From NCBI RefSeq assembly GCF_011386835.1, contig NC_088800.1, positions 57,441,439 to 57,505,438 of the forward strand: a DNA stretch of 64,000 bases. Direction: 5' to 3'. Each line of letters begins with the position of its first letter. The stretch's first letter is position 1. The translations under genes were made by a program, and so were the position numbers. Source of the stretch: Chrysemys picta bellii (lineage: Eukaryota > Chordata > Testudines > Emydidae). A model generated the notes under the pieces. The model was not told the DNA's origin, did no database searches, and saw nothing but the letters and a program-made list of their open reading frames with translations. This document shows positions 42,271 to 52,200 of this stretch, one piece after another.

Positions 42271-42560
42271 CATTGTTCTGCTAAATATGAATCGTTATCT
42301 CACATTTTGGGACAATACCCAGCAGTCCAACATGCCTGCATAAGGAGGCATAATAAGATGTGTGAGATTTTGGTAAAAGAGGCAAGGAAACTTGAGTGAG
42401 TTGTATATCAGGAACCAAAACTACACACTGATGATGGCAAACTGAGAAAAACAGACTTTTTATTTGCAAAGGATGGAACAGCCCATATGGTCGATGCCAT
42501 TGTTTGTTTTGAATATAGGGAGAAAGCATTCATGAACGCAGTGGCAGAGAAAGTGTCGTA

Positions 42561-43412
42561 TATACTCGATCATAAGCCGGTTCGTTTATAAGCCGACCCC
42601 CCCACCAAGATGGATAAGTAAAAACTGAAAAATTTTATAACCCGTTTATAAGCCGACCCTATAATTCAGGGGTCAGCAAACTTTGGCTCCTGGGCCATCA
42701 GGATAAGCCGCTGGTGGTCCGAAATGGTTTGTTTACCTCAAGCGTCCGCAGGCAAGGAGGTAAATCTAAGTAAACAAAGTGTCCCGGTGCGCCAGCTGCT
42801 TACCCTGACGGGCCAGGACAGCAACTGGTGGGGAAATTTTTTGGGGGGGAGAAGCTGGGAGTCAGGGGAGTAACCCCTGTGATCACCCACGACATGACCC
42901 CACCCCTAGCCTGGGACCCCCACATTCTCCCCATCCCATCCCTTCCCAACTTATCTGGGGAGGGCCAGGGGAAGATGTCTGTGACCTGACTAGAGCTGCT
43001 CCGGCAGGCTGGGCAGCGTGGCCGCAGCCTGTTCCGGTGGGCCAGACCAGGCGGCGCGGCTGCAGCATGTTCCAGTGGGCTGGACCTGGCAGCTTGGCCA
43101 CAGCGTGCTCCGGCGCCCGGGCAGCGTGGCCACAGCCTGCTCTGGGGTGTGGGGCCGAGTGGTACAGCTGCAGCCTGCCAGCCCCAGAGCTGCAGCTGCT
43201 TTGGAGGCTGGGAGGAGAGCAGCATGGCCAGAAGTGGAGAGACTCTGGCCCCACCTCTTCCCTTCTGTCTCTGCTGGCTGTGTCTTCTTGCTCCCTCTTT
43301 TGGGGGGAGGGGCTGTGTCCTACCTCTCCCTCTCTATACTCGTTCATAAGCCGACCCCCATCTCTGGTGCTTCCCTTTTTTACTAAAAAAATTCGGCTTA
43401 TGAACGAGTATA
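42561..43412. mobile_element. Tc1/mariner-like non-autonomous element in the R2 fossil
   Basis: Ends TATACTCGATCATAAGCC and GGCTTATGAACGAGTATA are inverted repeats next to TA on both sides (42559-42560, 43413-43414). A second copy of the end motif (TATAAGCCGACC) is repeated inside near 42590 and 42650. A piece resembling a hAT end (CAGGGGTCAGCAAACTTTGG) is nested at 42668. Confidence 0.65.
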
Positions 43413-43839
43413 TATGGTACAATATTATCAGTCTGTGACTGAACAATTCAAAAAATTGACAGGGGCCAAACAGGTCACCTATGATGGTTTCCACACCGGT
43501 GTGAAAAGGAATGGCGTAAGATAAATGACAAGCTATTATCACATCTTGGGATGTTGAACTACAGGCAAGGACAAGCAACTAGACTGTTCAATCAGAAAGC
43601 CCTGCTGTACTCCACAGATATCATCAACATCTTTGCCAGCATAGGGAAGGGTGCTGGCAACCCTGCTGATACCAAGCTTGATGGTACTCCAAGGCGACAT
43701 GTAGAAATCTCCTAACAACTATACCCCTTAATTCATGACTCTGTTCACTGAACATGGCAAACTGGGTTGGATGGGCCATCTGAAGTATAGCACTCCCCAA
43801 ATAACCTGAAAAAGAAACCTGTGGAGAGAGGGGTTCAAA

Positions 43840-44387
43840 TAGCCAAATGCCTCATCATCTAATTAGAGATGCACATGAATGGATGAACGAGATTCCCACT
43901 CTACCCACCTACTGTCTAGTGAAACCACAGCCAAGGGAACAGGCTTGGCAGAATCAGCCAGGAAAGAAGAGCTTGTTGAGCTTGATTCTAATCTGGCACT
44001 GTGAAGAGATATGAGAGGTGTAAAATAAGTGAGAGACCTCTGGGCTGCTGGTGAAATACCACTACTCATCATTTTACTCACTTTACCTGGTGAGGTGGGC
44101 CCGGGGGGGGGGGGGGGGGGAAGCCCCGAGTTGCTCTTGCTTCTGGCTCCAAATGTCCAGTGTGTGCTGGGCGCAAAAGCTCCAGGGGCAGTGTCAGGTG
44201 GGGAGTTTGACTGGGCCAATACACCTGTCAAACTGTAACACAGATGTCCTAAAATGAGATCAGAAAGGACAGACACCTCCTGTGGACCAGAAGGGCAAAA
44301 AAACTCACTTGATCTTGATTTTAAGTACGAATACAGACTGTGAAAGCAGGGCCTCGTGATTCTTCTGGCTTTCTGGGTTTTAAGCAG

Positions 44388-44427
<40 letters not shown>

Positions 44428-45004
44428 ACATCCCAAGCATTCATAGCAACATGGTATTTTGAGCCTTCAATGCTGGCTCTTCCTAACATTGTGAAGCAGA
44501 ATTTACCAACTATTGGATTATTCACCCACTAATAGGGAATGCGAGTTGGGTTTAGACTGCCATGAGACAGGTTAGTTTTAGTCTACTGATAATGTGTCAT
44601 TGCAATAGTAATCCTGCTTTGTACAAGAGGAACCGCAGGTTCAGACATTTGGTGTGAGTGCTTGGCTGAAGAGCTAATGGGGCAAGCTACCATCTGTGAG
44701 ATTATGACTGAACCCCTCTAAATCAGAATTCCCCCTAAACACAAAGATACAGCGGTAACATGGAGCCTTGGTAAGCCCTGGATAGCAGACCACCCTTTCT
44801 GTGGAAGCAGGGCATAGTGCGGAGAGCCATTAGTGTCAGGACTGGAGTGTGGACAGAAGGGAACTGCCCCTCACCCATAGTGCACCACATGGTCATGAGG
44901 ATCCTTGTGCTAAACCATTCGTAGATGACCTGATTACGGGTCAGGATTTCATGTGCAGCAGAGCAGCTAACTTACTGCATTCTATTGAATGTCTGAATTT
45001 GTCT
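43840..45004 (+). pseudogene. 28S rRNA pseudogene, from the R2 site to the 3' end
   Basis: It begins TAGCCAAATGCCTCATCATC, the 28S sequence immediately downstream of the R2 target. It continues through recognisable 28S blocks (ACCACAGCCAAGGGAAC, AGAAAAGTTACCACAGGGAT, GGATTATTCACCCACTAAT, AAGAGGAACCGCAGGTTCAG, AACCATTCGTAGATGACCTG) to TTTGTC at about 45004, corresponding to the 28S 3' terminus. Many changes are C-to-T or G-to-A at former CpGs and there is a run of 18 or more G near 44103. It is not a working rRNA gene: no upstream 28S, 18S or 5.8S is present. Confidence 0.92.
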
Positions 45005-45130
45005 CTATTAACTAGAGAAAGATAGATTTTAAGTAATTATAAGTGGCAAGGCCGAATAATCAGAATTAGTTACAAAAGAAATAAAAAGATAAGCACACAA
45101 GCTAATTCTTAAACTTTACCAAGTTAAGGG
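45005..45130. other. Sequence after the 28S 3' end
   Basis: AT-rich, no poly(A) tail directly after the 28S terminus and no rDNA spacer that I recognise. Confidence 0.4.
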
Positions 45131-45800
45131 TGTGACGTTGCACTCCATATGCTTTATGGAAATATGCTTATGAATATGACATAACTGGAATATGCTTTAT
45201 GCTAAATAGCCCGTGTAGGGTGTCATTAGAAAGCTTGTAATCTACTAAGTATGTTCATCCTATTTGTTTGCATGTATTATTTCTATATCTGGAGTTAGAA
45301 GAATAAGCCCTGGTCTACATGGGGGGGGGGGGAAATCGCTCTAAGTTACGCAACTTCAGCTATGTGAATAACGTAGCTGAAGTCGACATACTTAGGTCGA
45401 CTTACTGTGGTATCTGGAGTCAACTGTTGCTGCTCCCCCGTCGCTGGAGTACAGGAGTCGACGGGAGAGGGCTTGGGGGTCGATTTATCGCGTCTAGATT
45501 AGACACGATAAATTGATCCCCACTGGATTGATCGCTGCCTGCCGATCCAGGGGGTAGTGTAGACATACCCTAAGATATAAACTTGTATCACTGATGTAAA
45601 CAGATTAAGTGGAGGCCTTAAGGGTGCTCCAGAAACAATCAGTTGTAAATGGCCTTAGTTACTTGAAAGCCTTCCTGTGTACATGTGGGCCAGCCCATGG
45701 GGAATGGAGACTAGGGGTCTTACAGTGACATGTGACCATAACATGTCATAACCATATAAAAGTAGTGAACATGAGGTATAGGGTGTCACACCCTAACATT
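45131..45800 (+). mobile_element. LTR-like sequence, split by a MITE
   Basis: Begins TGTGACGTTGCACTCC and resumes after the MITE to end near GGGTGTCACACC. It looks like a turtle LTR family related by its termini to the one at 40501. No target duplication found. Confidence 0.5.
45307..45570. mobile_element. Harbinger-type MITE (264 bp)
   Basis: Ends GCCCTGGTCTACAT and GTGTAGACATACCC, flanked by TAA (45304-45306, 45571-45573). Inner inverted arms such as AGTCGACATACTTAGGTCGA. It interrupts an LTR-like sequence. Confidence 0.8.
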
Positions 45801-46160
45801 AGCAAGGGAAGCCCTATCTTTAGGAAAACTAACTAGGAGACCCCAATGGGCATCAGGCCTAAGCCTAGCACAGGAATCCCTACCCTTAGTGACCCTAACC
45901 CTAGCCCAGGGAGCCTTTAGCCTACCCTAGCCTTAGTAACCCTAGCTGGGGAACCGCAACGGGCACCAAGTCTAATCCTAGTCCTGAAATCACTACCCAT
46001 AGTAACCCTGACCCTAGCCTGGGGGCCCTACCTTCTGTAACCCCAGCTGGGGGACCCCAAAGAGCCCCTGACCTAACCCTAGCCTAGGAATCCCTGTACA
46101 TAGTACCCCTAAATCTACCCAGGGGAGACCCCCTTAGTATCCCTAACCCCAGCCCCCTTC
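45800..46160. repeat. Degenerate CCCTAA-rich minisatellite
   Basis: Roughly three units of 110-115 bp, each with CCTAACCCTAGCC-like text, GGAATCCCTACCC and a CCCCAGCTGGGGGACC-like part. Telomere-like words occur but no pure array. Confidence 0.7.
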
Positions 46161-46199
46161 CCCCCTCCACCCACTTCACCCTCTGCTGCACCTCCCCTG

Positions 46200-46375
46200 G
46201 CGGGCCCCAGCCCTGGCCTCCCTCCCAAGCCGCCAGCCCGCAGCCAATGGCTCCGGCCGGGCCTGGGGGCGGGGCGCTACCGGCGGCGGAAGGGCGGGCG
46301 GGGCGGAGCCAGGCGGCGTTTCCGTGCCGTGGCGGAGGAGCCGGCCGGGCCCAAAGTTGCTCCGTTTCAAGCGGT
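46200..46375 (+). promoter_or_regulatory. WDR24: WDR24 promoter and first non-coding exon
   Basis: A GC- and CpG-rich block with CCAAT at 46244-46248, GC boxes (gggggcgggg, 46265-46274), an ETS-like CGGAAG (46287-46292) and no TATA box, the usual make-up of a housekeeping promoter. A strong donor (gcg|gtaggt, GT at 46374-46375) ends a probable 5'UTR exon that would splice to 48719, just before the ATG. The transcription start is inferred. Confidence 0.7.
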
Positions 46376-46479
46376 AGGTGCCGGGCTCGGCCCCCAGCCC
46401 GGGGCCCGCTTCCCCCGTGATTGTTGGGCCTGCTGCCCCTGCCCGAGCCACTCCCGCCCGGCGGGGGGACCGAGGAGAG

Positions 46480-46980
46480 GGGGCAGGGGTACGAAAGGGG
46501 GGGCAGGGGCTGCCGCGGGAGGGCGTGGGGGTAAGGAAGAGAGGTGGGGGGACCGAGGGGTGGGGGTAAGGAAGGGGCGGGAGTGTGAGGGGCTAAGGAA
46601 GGGGCGTGGGGATCGAGAGGAGGGGGGGGTAAGGAAGGGGCAGGACCGAGGAGGGGTGAGGGGGGTAAGAAAGAGAGATGGGGAAACTGGGAGGGCAGGG
46701 GGTAAGAAAGGGTCAAGGAGGGGGGGCAGGGAGACTGAGGGTAGGAGTTTGGGGGGGCAAGAAAGGGTCAAGGAGGGGGGGCAGGGAGACTGAGGGTAAG
46801 AGTTTGGGGGGGTAAGGAAGAGAGGAGGTGGGGACCGAGAGGAGGGGGCGGGGTGTAAGGAGGGAGCAGGGGGACTGAGGGGAGAGGGCAAGGAAAAGGA
46901 GCAGGGGGACTGATGGGAGGGGGCAGGGGTAAGGAAGGGGAGCCATGGGCTGCCAAGGGAGGAGGTGGAGATTAAGAAAG
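46480..46980 (+). repeat. G-rich tandem repeat in WDR24 5' intron
   Basis: Units of GGGGTAAGGAAGGGGCAGG with GACTGAGG spacers. One 55-60 bp unit is almost exactly doubled (46702-46757 and 46759-46814). Open frames seen here in several phases (for example 46329-46793) are by-products of low complexity. Confidence 0.8.
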
Positions 46981-47388
46981 GGCTTGGGGGGAGCTATTCT
47001 AAGCAGGGAGACCCAGGCTACTAGCCCTCTTGTAAAGAGCCCCATCACCCCAAACCGTCCACCCTTCTGCTAGTCAGCTGCCCTTCTCTGTAGGGAGCAC
47101 CAGACCCATGGCTGTAAAGGATCGGCAACCGACTGCTTTGTTGTCTTGGCCCCCCTCTCAACGTGAGGTTCCAACCTCCAAGGCTGTGGTTGCCTGGAGA
47201 GGCAATTTTATCGTTACTTTGCTGTATGCTTTGGGGCACCTTGAGGAACGTTAGGGGGTAGAGGGTTGTGTGAAACCAGAATGTGTTCCTCACTGAGGTT
47301 TAGCAGCATGCCAAGGCTCCTTCCCATCCCTCAGGAAGATCTCAAAATGGATGAGAGGATTTAAATGCTGGTGAACAGTTATCTATAA

Positions 47389-47829
47389 CACGGTTTCTCA
47401 ACCCGGGGTGGGGACCCAAAATTGGGTTGCCAGAATGTTTCAGAGGGTCTTGTGGCAGTTCCCATCCCAAAGGGGTGGCTGGGCTCACCTCCCTGCTCCA
47501 GGCACTGCAACCTCTGGAATCCCACTGCCACTTAGATGTGTCCGGGTGGCCAAATTTGAGTGAGTGGCACTGCAACCCCATGAGTCAGGTCACAACTCCT
47601 CTTCTACAATTTGGTCCCAGTGCTGCAACCCCAGAGTTTGCAATGCCTGGAGCGGAGAGCCAAGCCCAACAGCTCCACAGCACAAGAGCTGCCACTATGG
47701 GGTGAGTGCTGGGCAGGACCTGACTGAAACCCCACCCTATGGCCTCCACCCCCAGACTATTTACGGGGTCCCGACAGGCCATATACATTTATAAATGGGT
47801 TGTGAGTCCAAAAAGGTCGAGAACCACTG
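47389..47829. mobile_element. hAT-like element (441 bp) in WDR24 5' intron
   Basis: Ends CACGGTTTCTCAACCC and GGTCGAGAACCACTG; flanks ATCTATAA (47381-47388) and ATCTAAAA (47830-47837). Confidence 0.8.
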
Positions 47830-48764
47830 ATCTAAAACCTCAGCTCGGTGATCCTGCTGCCCTGACTTCGTATTGGTGCCAGTGAGAAAGCACGAGAACT
47901 GTGTGGGAGGATGGCAAACATGGCTCTAAAATGAGGGATGCTTGGCATTTTCTCAGCAGAGAGGCCTAGGATGGGGGTTTGAACTCTAATTTCACCGCAT
48001 TAGGTGGACCCTCCATGGTTGAGGTACGCTGTCAGTATGGAGAGCTTGCTCCATTGCTGCCTGTGCTGTAGTTGTGTGGATAACAAACACTGCCTCCCTC
48101 TATTGCAGTCACTCTTCAGCACTAAATTCAGTATTAGAACAAAAATGAAATTCTTTCTCTGGTGCTTGCACCAATTTGGGCATTATGACCTTATGATGAA
48201 GAAGTCTGCAGTCTAATCCTGTTATGTCTTGTATTACTGAACAGCTCATTGGCTCACTTCTGTCCTTATCCCTGCATTTTGCCTTCTGAGGGATTCTTCT
48301 CTTGCTTTACAGGCCCTTACTGACAGCTTCAGCAAGAGTTGTTCCTGCAAGTGGGGTATTTTCTCAGATATTTGAATTAAGAAGGAAACTGAAATCTCTG
48401 AAAGGTTAACATGGACTTACTGGAAAGTACATGCAGGGAGTGACCAAGGAGACACCAGGGCTGAATCTGAGCTACTCTGTTAAGTAAGTGGCTGTGCAGT
48501 AGTTTCTGTAGTTAAAGACTGATTGATTAATGTGATCAGGGAAAGTGATATGCAAGTCTGGTTGGAACAGTAGAAAGAGAATCCTAGATGCTGCATAAAT
48601 TAATTCATTTGCTTTCAAGAAGGTTTTAATGAGGTCTGTAAGCAGTTGGTGGAAATGGACTCACCTGTGAGAATGCTGCATGTGGAGATATAAGTCTCAA
48701 AGCCTTCTCTTTGGGCAGGGCATCCAGTGGTGTCTAAGGAGAGGAAGTCACACAGAGGACAACC

Positions 48765-49245
48765 ATGGAGAAAATGGCCAGGGTTACCACTGCCCTTGGT
48801 GGCAACACCATCACTGGACGTACCATGTTCTGTCACCTGGATGCCCCTGCTAATGCCATCAGTGTGTGTCGTGATGCTGCTCAGGTGGTGGTAGCTGGCC
48901 GCAACATCTTTAAGATCTATTCAATTGATGAAGATCAGTTTGTGGAGAAGCTAAACTTGCGTGTTGGCCGTAAGCCATCCCTGAACTTCAGCTGTGCTGA
49001 TGTGGTGTGGCATCAGATGGACGAGAACCTGTTGGCCACAGCAGCTACCAATGGTGTGGTGGTGACCTGGAACCTCGGGAAGCCATCCCGTAACAAACAG
49101 GACCAGCTGTTCACTGAACACAAGCGGACAGTTAACAAAGTGTGCTTCCATCCCACTGAGGTGTATATGCTCCTCAGTGGCTCCCAGGACGGCTATATGA
49201 AATGCTTTGACCTACGCAAGAAAGACTCTGTCAGCACCTTCTCTG
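48765..49245 (+). CDS. WDR24: WDR24 coding exon 1
   Basis: It starts [13 protein letters not shown] and continues [20 protein letters not shown] to [10 protein letters not shown]. The donor is GTAA at 49246, followed at once by the end of a MITE (49250). A likely 5'UTR part of this exon begins at 48719 after the acceptor ttctctttgggcag. Confidence 0.96.
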
Positions 49246-52200
49246 GTAAGGGCTCTGGCCATGTCTACAATGCAGAGCCTATGCTGGGATAGGCTGCATA
49301 GTGTAGACACAGTGTTAGCCGACAGGAGAGGAGTTCTTCCGGTGTAGTAACGTCATCTTCCCATACAGCGTTAGCTAATGTGACAGAAGAGTGCATCTGT
49401 TGGCATAGCTATGTCACTAGGGCTGTGGTTTTTTTCACACTCATAACCAACATAGCTATGCCAGTATAAGTTTTAAGTTTAGACCAAGCCCCAATCTTGG
49501 GCCCACTTGGCCAGTGTTCTGTGCATTAGGATGCTTATTGCATATGCTGCAGGCTGGAGTTGTCAATTATCACCTTAAATAAGGGGAAACTACCAGACAA
49601 TCCCCATGTTCCAGGCCTTTGTCCCTCTGATCTCTTTGTGCTTCATTGTGGTAAAGATTTACCCCTTCTGGGGCTATGATGATACAAGCAAGGGATCGGG
49701 GGACAGATTCCCTGCTGGTGGGACTTCTAGTCTGTAGCAGCCAGTGATGTAAGCCTATGTCATTATCATCTGGGGTCTCAGGCTCACGACATGCAGCTTT
49801 TTGGTCTGATTTGAAAATTGTCTGTAGCCGATGTCTAGAGCTGCATTATCTGTGTCAGTTGTTAGGGTGGTGTTAGAGCTGTTGGGGGAGGGTGGATCTA
49901 CTTCCCATTGTCCTTGAATCATACCCTCTTTCCACCCACATCCCAACTCAGTTGCCCATATCTGGTGCCTTGAAGTCTGGGAGCTTAGGAAAGCAGCGGT
50001 TTTGATACCCAGTCAATAACTGTGTCAAGGGAGATAGACTAGGACAAAAAAAGTGTGACGGACAGGTGCTGGATTGACAGCACTGAAGTTCTCTATTTAT
50101 GGACTACGTAGGGCAGAAGCAGTGCCAGCTTTGCAAAGGAAACTGTTCTGAACCAGAGTGGTCACTGGTTTCCCTTGGAGCATTAGTAGAGGTGATTTCT
50201 GCTTTTCCTACACCCAGGGTGCACTGGGCTGAGTCCAGGAGAGAATCAAGCTGGCCTGCCATTGGCAGCTTATTGTAAACCCTGTCTAGCAAATATGAGC
50301 GTTAACACCACCAGGGGGAATGACTTTGCTGGGGCCCTGTCGGATCTGGTCTACGTTCCTATTGTCCCTCAGGCCAGTCGGAAAGCGTGCGTGATGTGCA
50401 GTTTAGCATCCGTGATTATTTCACCTTTGCTGCAACCTTTGAGAATGGGAACGTGCAGCTGTGGGACATCCGCCGGCCAGACCGCTACGAGAGGATGTTC
50501 ACAGCTCACAATGGGCCTGTTTTCTGCTGTGACTGGCATCTAGAGGACAGGTATGTGCTATACCTACCACCCCGGTTGAGCCCCACTCTGCTCATGGCGA
50601 TCACTCTCTTGTCAAAAAATTCCTGAAGGTGGTGCCTTCACACAGTGGTTCTGTGAAAACTGTCCAGTGGGATGCTGAGAACTTGATGAGCACATGGCTC
50701 TCTCTTGAATATCGGACGGAGCAGCGTGGCTTATAAAACAAGTCACTCTTGCTGTTCTGTGGGATAGCCAGCAGTAACTAGTAAACCAGAAGTGAGCTGC
50801 TGGAACTGGGCAATATCGGGTATGTCCAGCGTGTTTCACCAACTTGATCAGCTCAGGGAGTGAGAGGGCTGCTTTAAAACACAAGATTGCTTGTGTCTTA
50901 GGCATGTTTGCCATGCTGCCATTAGGTATAAACTGAGATTCACCAGGAGGAAAAGTCAGATTTCCCAGTAAATAATTAATTTATACTAAAAAAAATGTTG
51001 CATGCAACTCCTGGACCCTGAACAGCCTCCTGGAACTCCTTGTCCATCTCATGCTGGGGAGCTATCTTCACAAGCTGAGAGAAGCATAAAGTACCTAAAA
51101 TTAGCCTTTTTGTCCTCTGCTTTTATTCATGGGGGGGAAGAGGGGAATGGAAGCCCCTCTCATTTTCACTGACTGAAATGCAAAGGGCAGTTTGCCTTAA
51201 ATCGGGGAAACCAAATTTTCTCAACCAGGGGCTGGAGGGCCTCATCTAATCTGAATAAAATGGAAGATATTGCATCCTCCCTTTAGTTTAATATGCAGGT
51301 GTCGTTGTAAGAGCTACAGGTCCCAGCATGCACAGTTCCCTTTTGATATGGTTGGAATCTGCACGCTGGGACCTGTAGTTTTGCTGAGCTATGCCTCCAT
51401 GCTAAAAGAGAGGGTGCCCAAAGCCTGTGCTTGTTTAGTGCCATGTAGCTGGCAGGCAGCACTTTGACCACCTGTAGCCTAAAAGGCTTGCATAAAAAGC
51501 CAATAATCCAAGATCAACTTCCAGGACATTTCTCCAGTAAACGTTTCTGCTTGTTCCTTTCTCCCTCCTGCCAGGGGCTGGCTGGCGACAGGAGGCCGAG
51601 ATAAGATGGTGAAGGTCTGGGACATGAACACCAACAGGGCCAAAGAGATCTACTGCGTGCAAACCATAGCCTCTGTGGCGAGGGTCAAGTGGCGGCCTGA
51701 GTGCAAGCACCACATCGCCACCTGCTCCATGATGGTGGACCACAACATCTACGTGTGGGATGTGCGGCGCCCCTTCATCCCGTCCGCCATGTTTGAAGAG
51801 CACAAGGACGTCACCACGGGTATCGTGTGGCGCCACCTGCACGATCCCTACTTCCTCCTCTCGGGCTCCAAGGACAGCACCCTTTACCAGCACATCTTCA
51901 AGGACGCCAGCCAGCCCATTGACAGGGCCAACCCTGAGGGCCTGTGCTACAGCCTCTTTGGGGACCTGGCCTTCGCAGCCAAAGAAAGCCTGATCTCCTC
52001 CGACTCCAACCGCAAGCCCTACATCGGGGACAGGCGGCATCCCATCTTCTTCAAGCGTAAGCTGGACCCCACGGAGCAGTTCGAGTACATCTCTTCTTCC
52101 AGTGCCCTGAGTGTCTTTGAGACAGACCTGGAGAGCGGCAGCATGGATTGGTTTGTGAGAACGGCCAAGCAGTATGTGCTGGCGGGGAGACCCCTGGCAG

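Larger units (their letters stand above)
37550..43839 (+). pseudogene. Degenerate R2 non-LTR retrotransposon
   Basis: Broken plus-strand frames spell the R2 protein in order: zinc-finger region (CPFCGDHTGKPAALNIHLKC, then FQCSLCEK and a third finger GTKSGISQHKRL near 38140), reverse transcriptase (APGPDGISLK at 38970, GYRELEASYHHL-type segment shifted, AFADDLILLSD at 39624, LRVQAGKC-like KVQARKCH), a thumb stretch (EWLLPLANTCIRARSRDGGL) and the endonuclease (CIRRHNKMCEILVKEARKL, LRKTDFLFAKDG, near 42340-42500). It is interrupted by an LTR (40501-41688), a second LTR-like piece (about 41845-42270) and a MITE (42561-43412). The 3' end meets 28S sequence at the R2 target point. The 5' end is not resolved; 37550 is approximate. 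Confidence 0.85.

Noticed and set aside
43840..45004. A working 28S rRNA gene
   Set aside because: Only the part after the R2 site is present, with many substitutions and a G homopolymer; no 18S or 5.8S is nearby.
46084..46891. Several long open frames (up to 210 codons) on both strands near the WDR24 promoter
   Set aside because: They come from CpG-island and G-rich tandem repeat composition; the peptides are simple Pro/Leu/Ser or Gly/Arg/Glu repeats.
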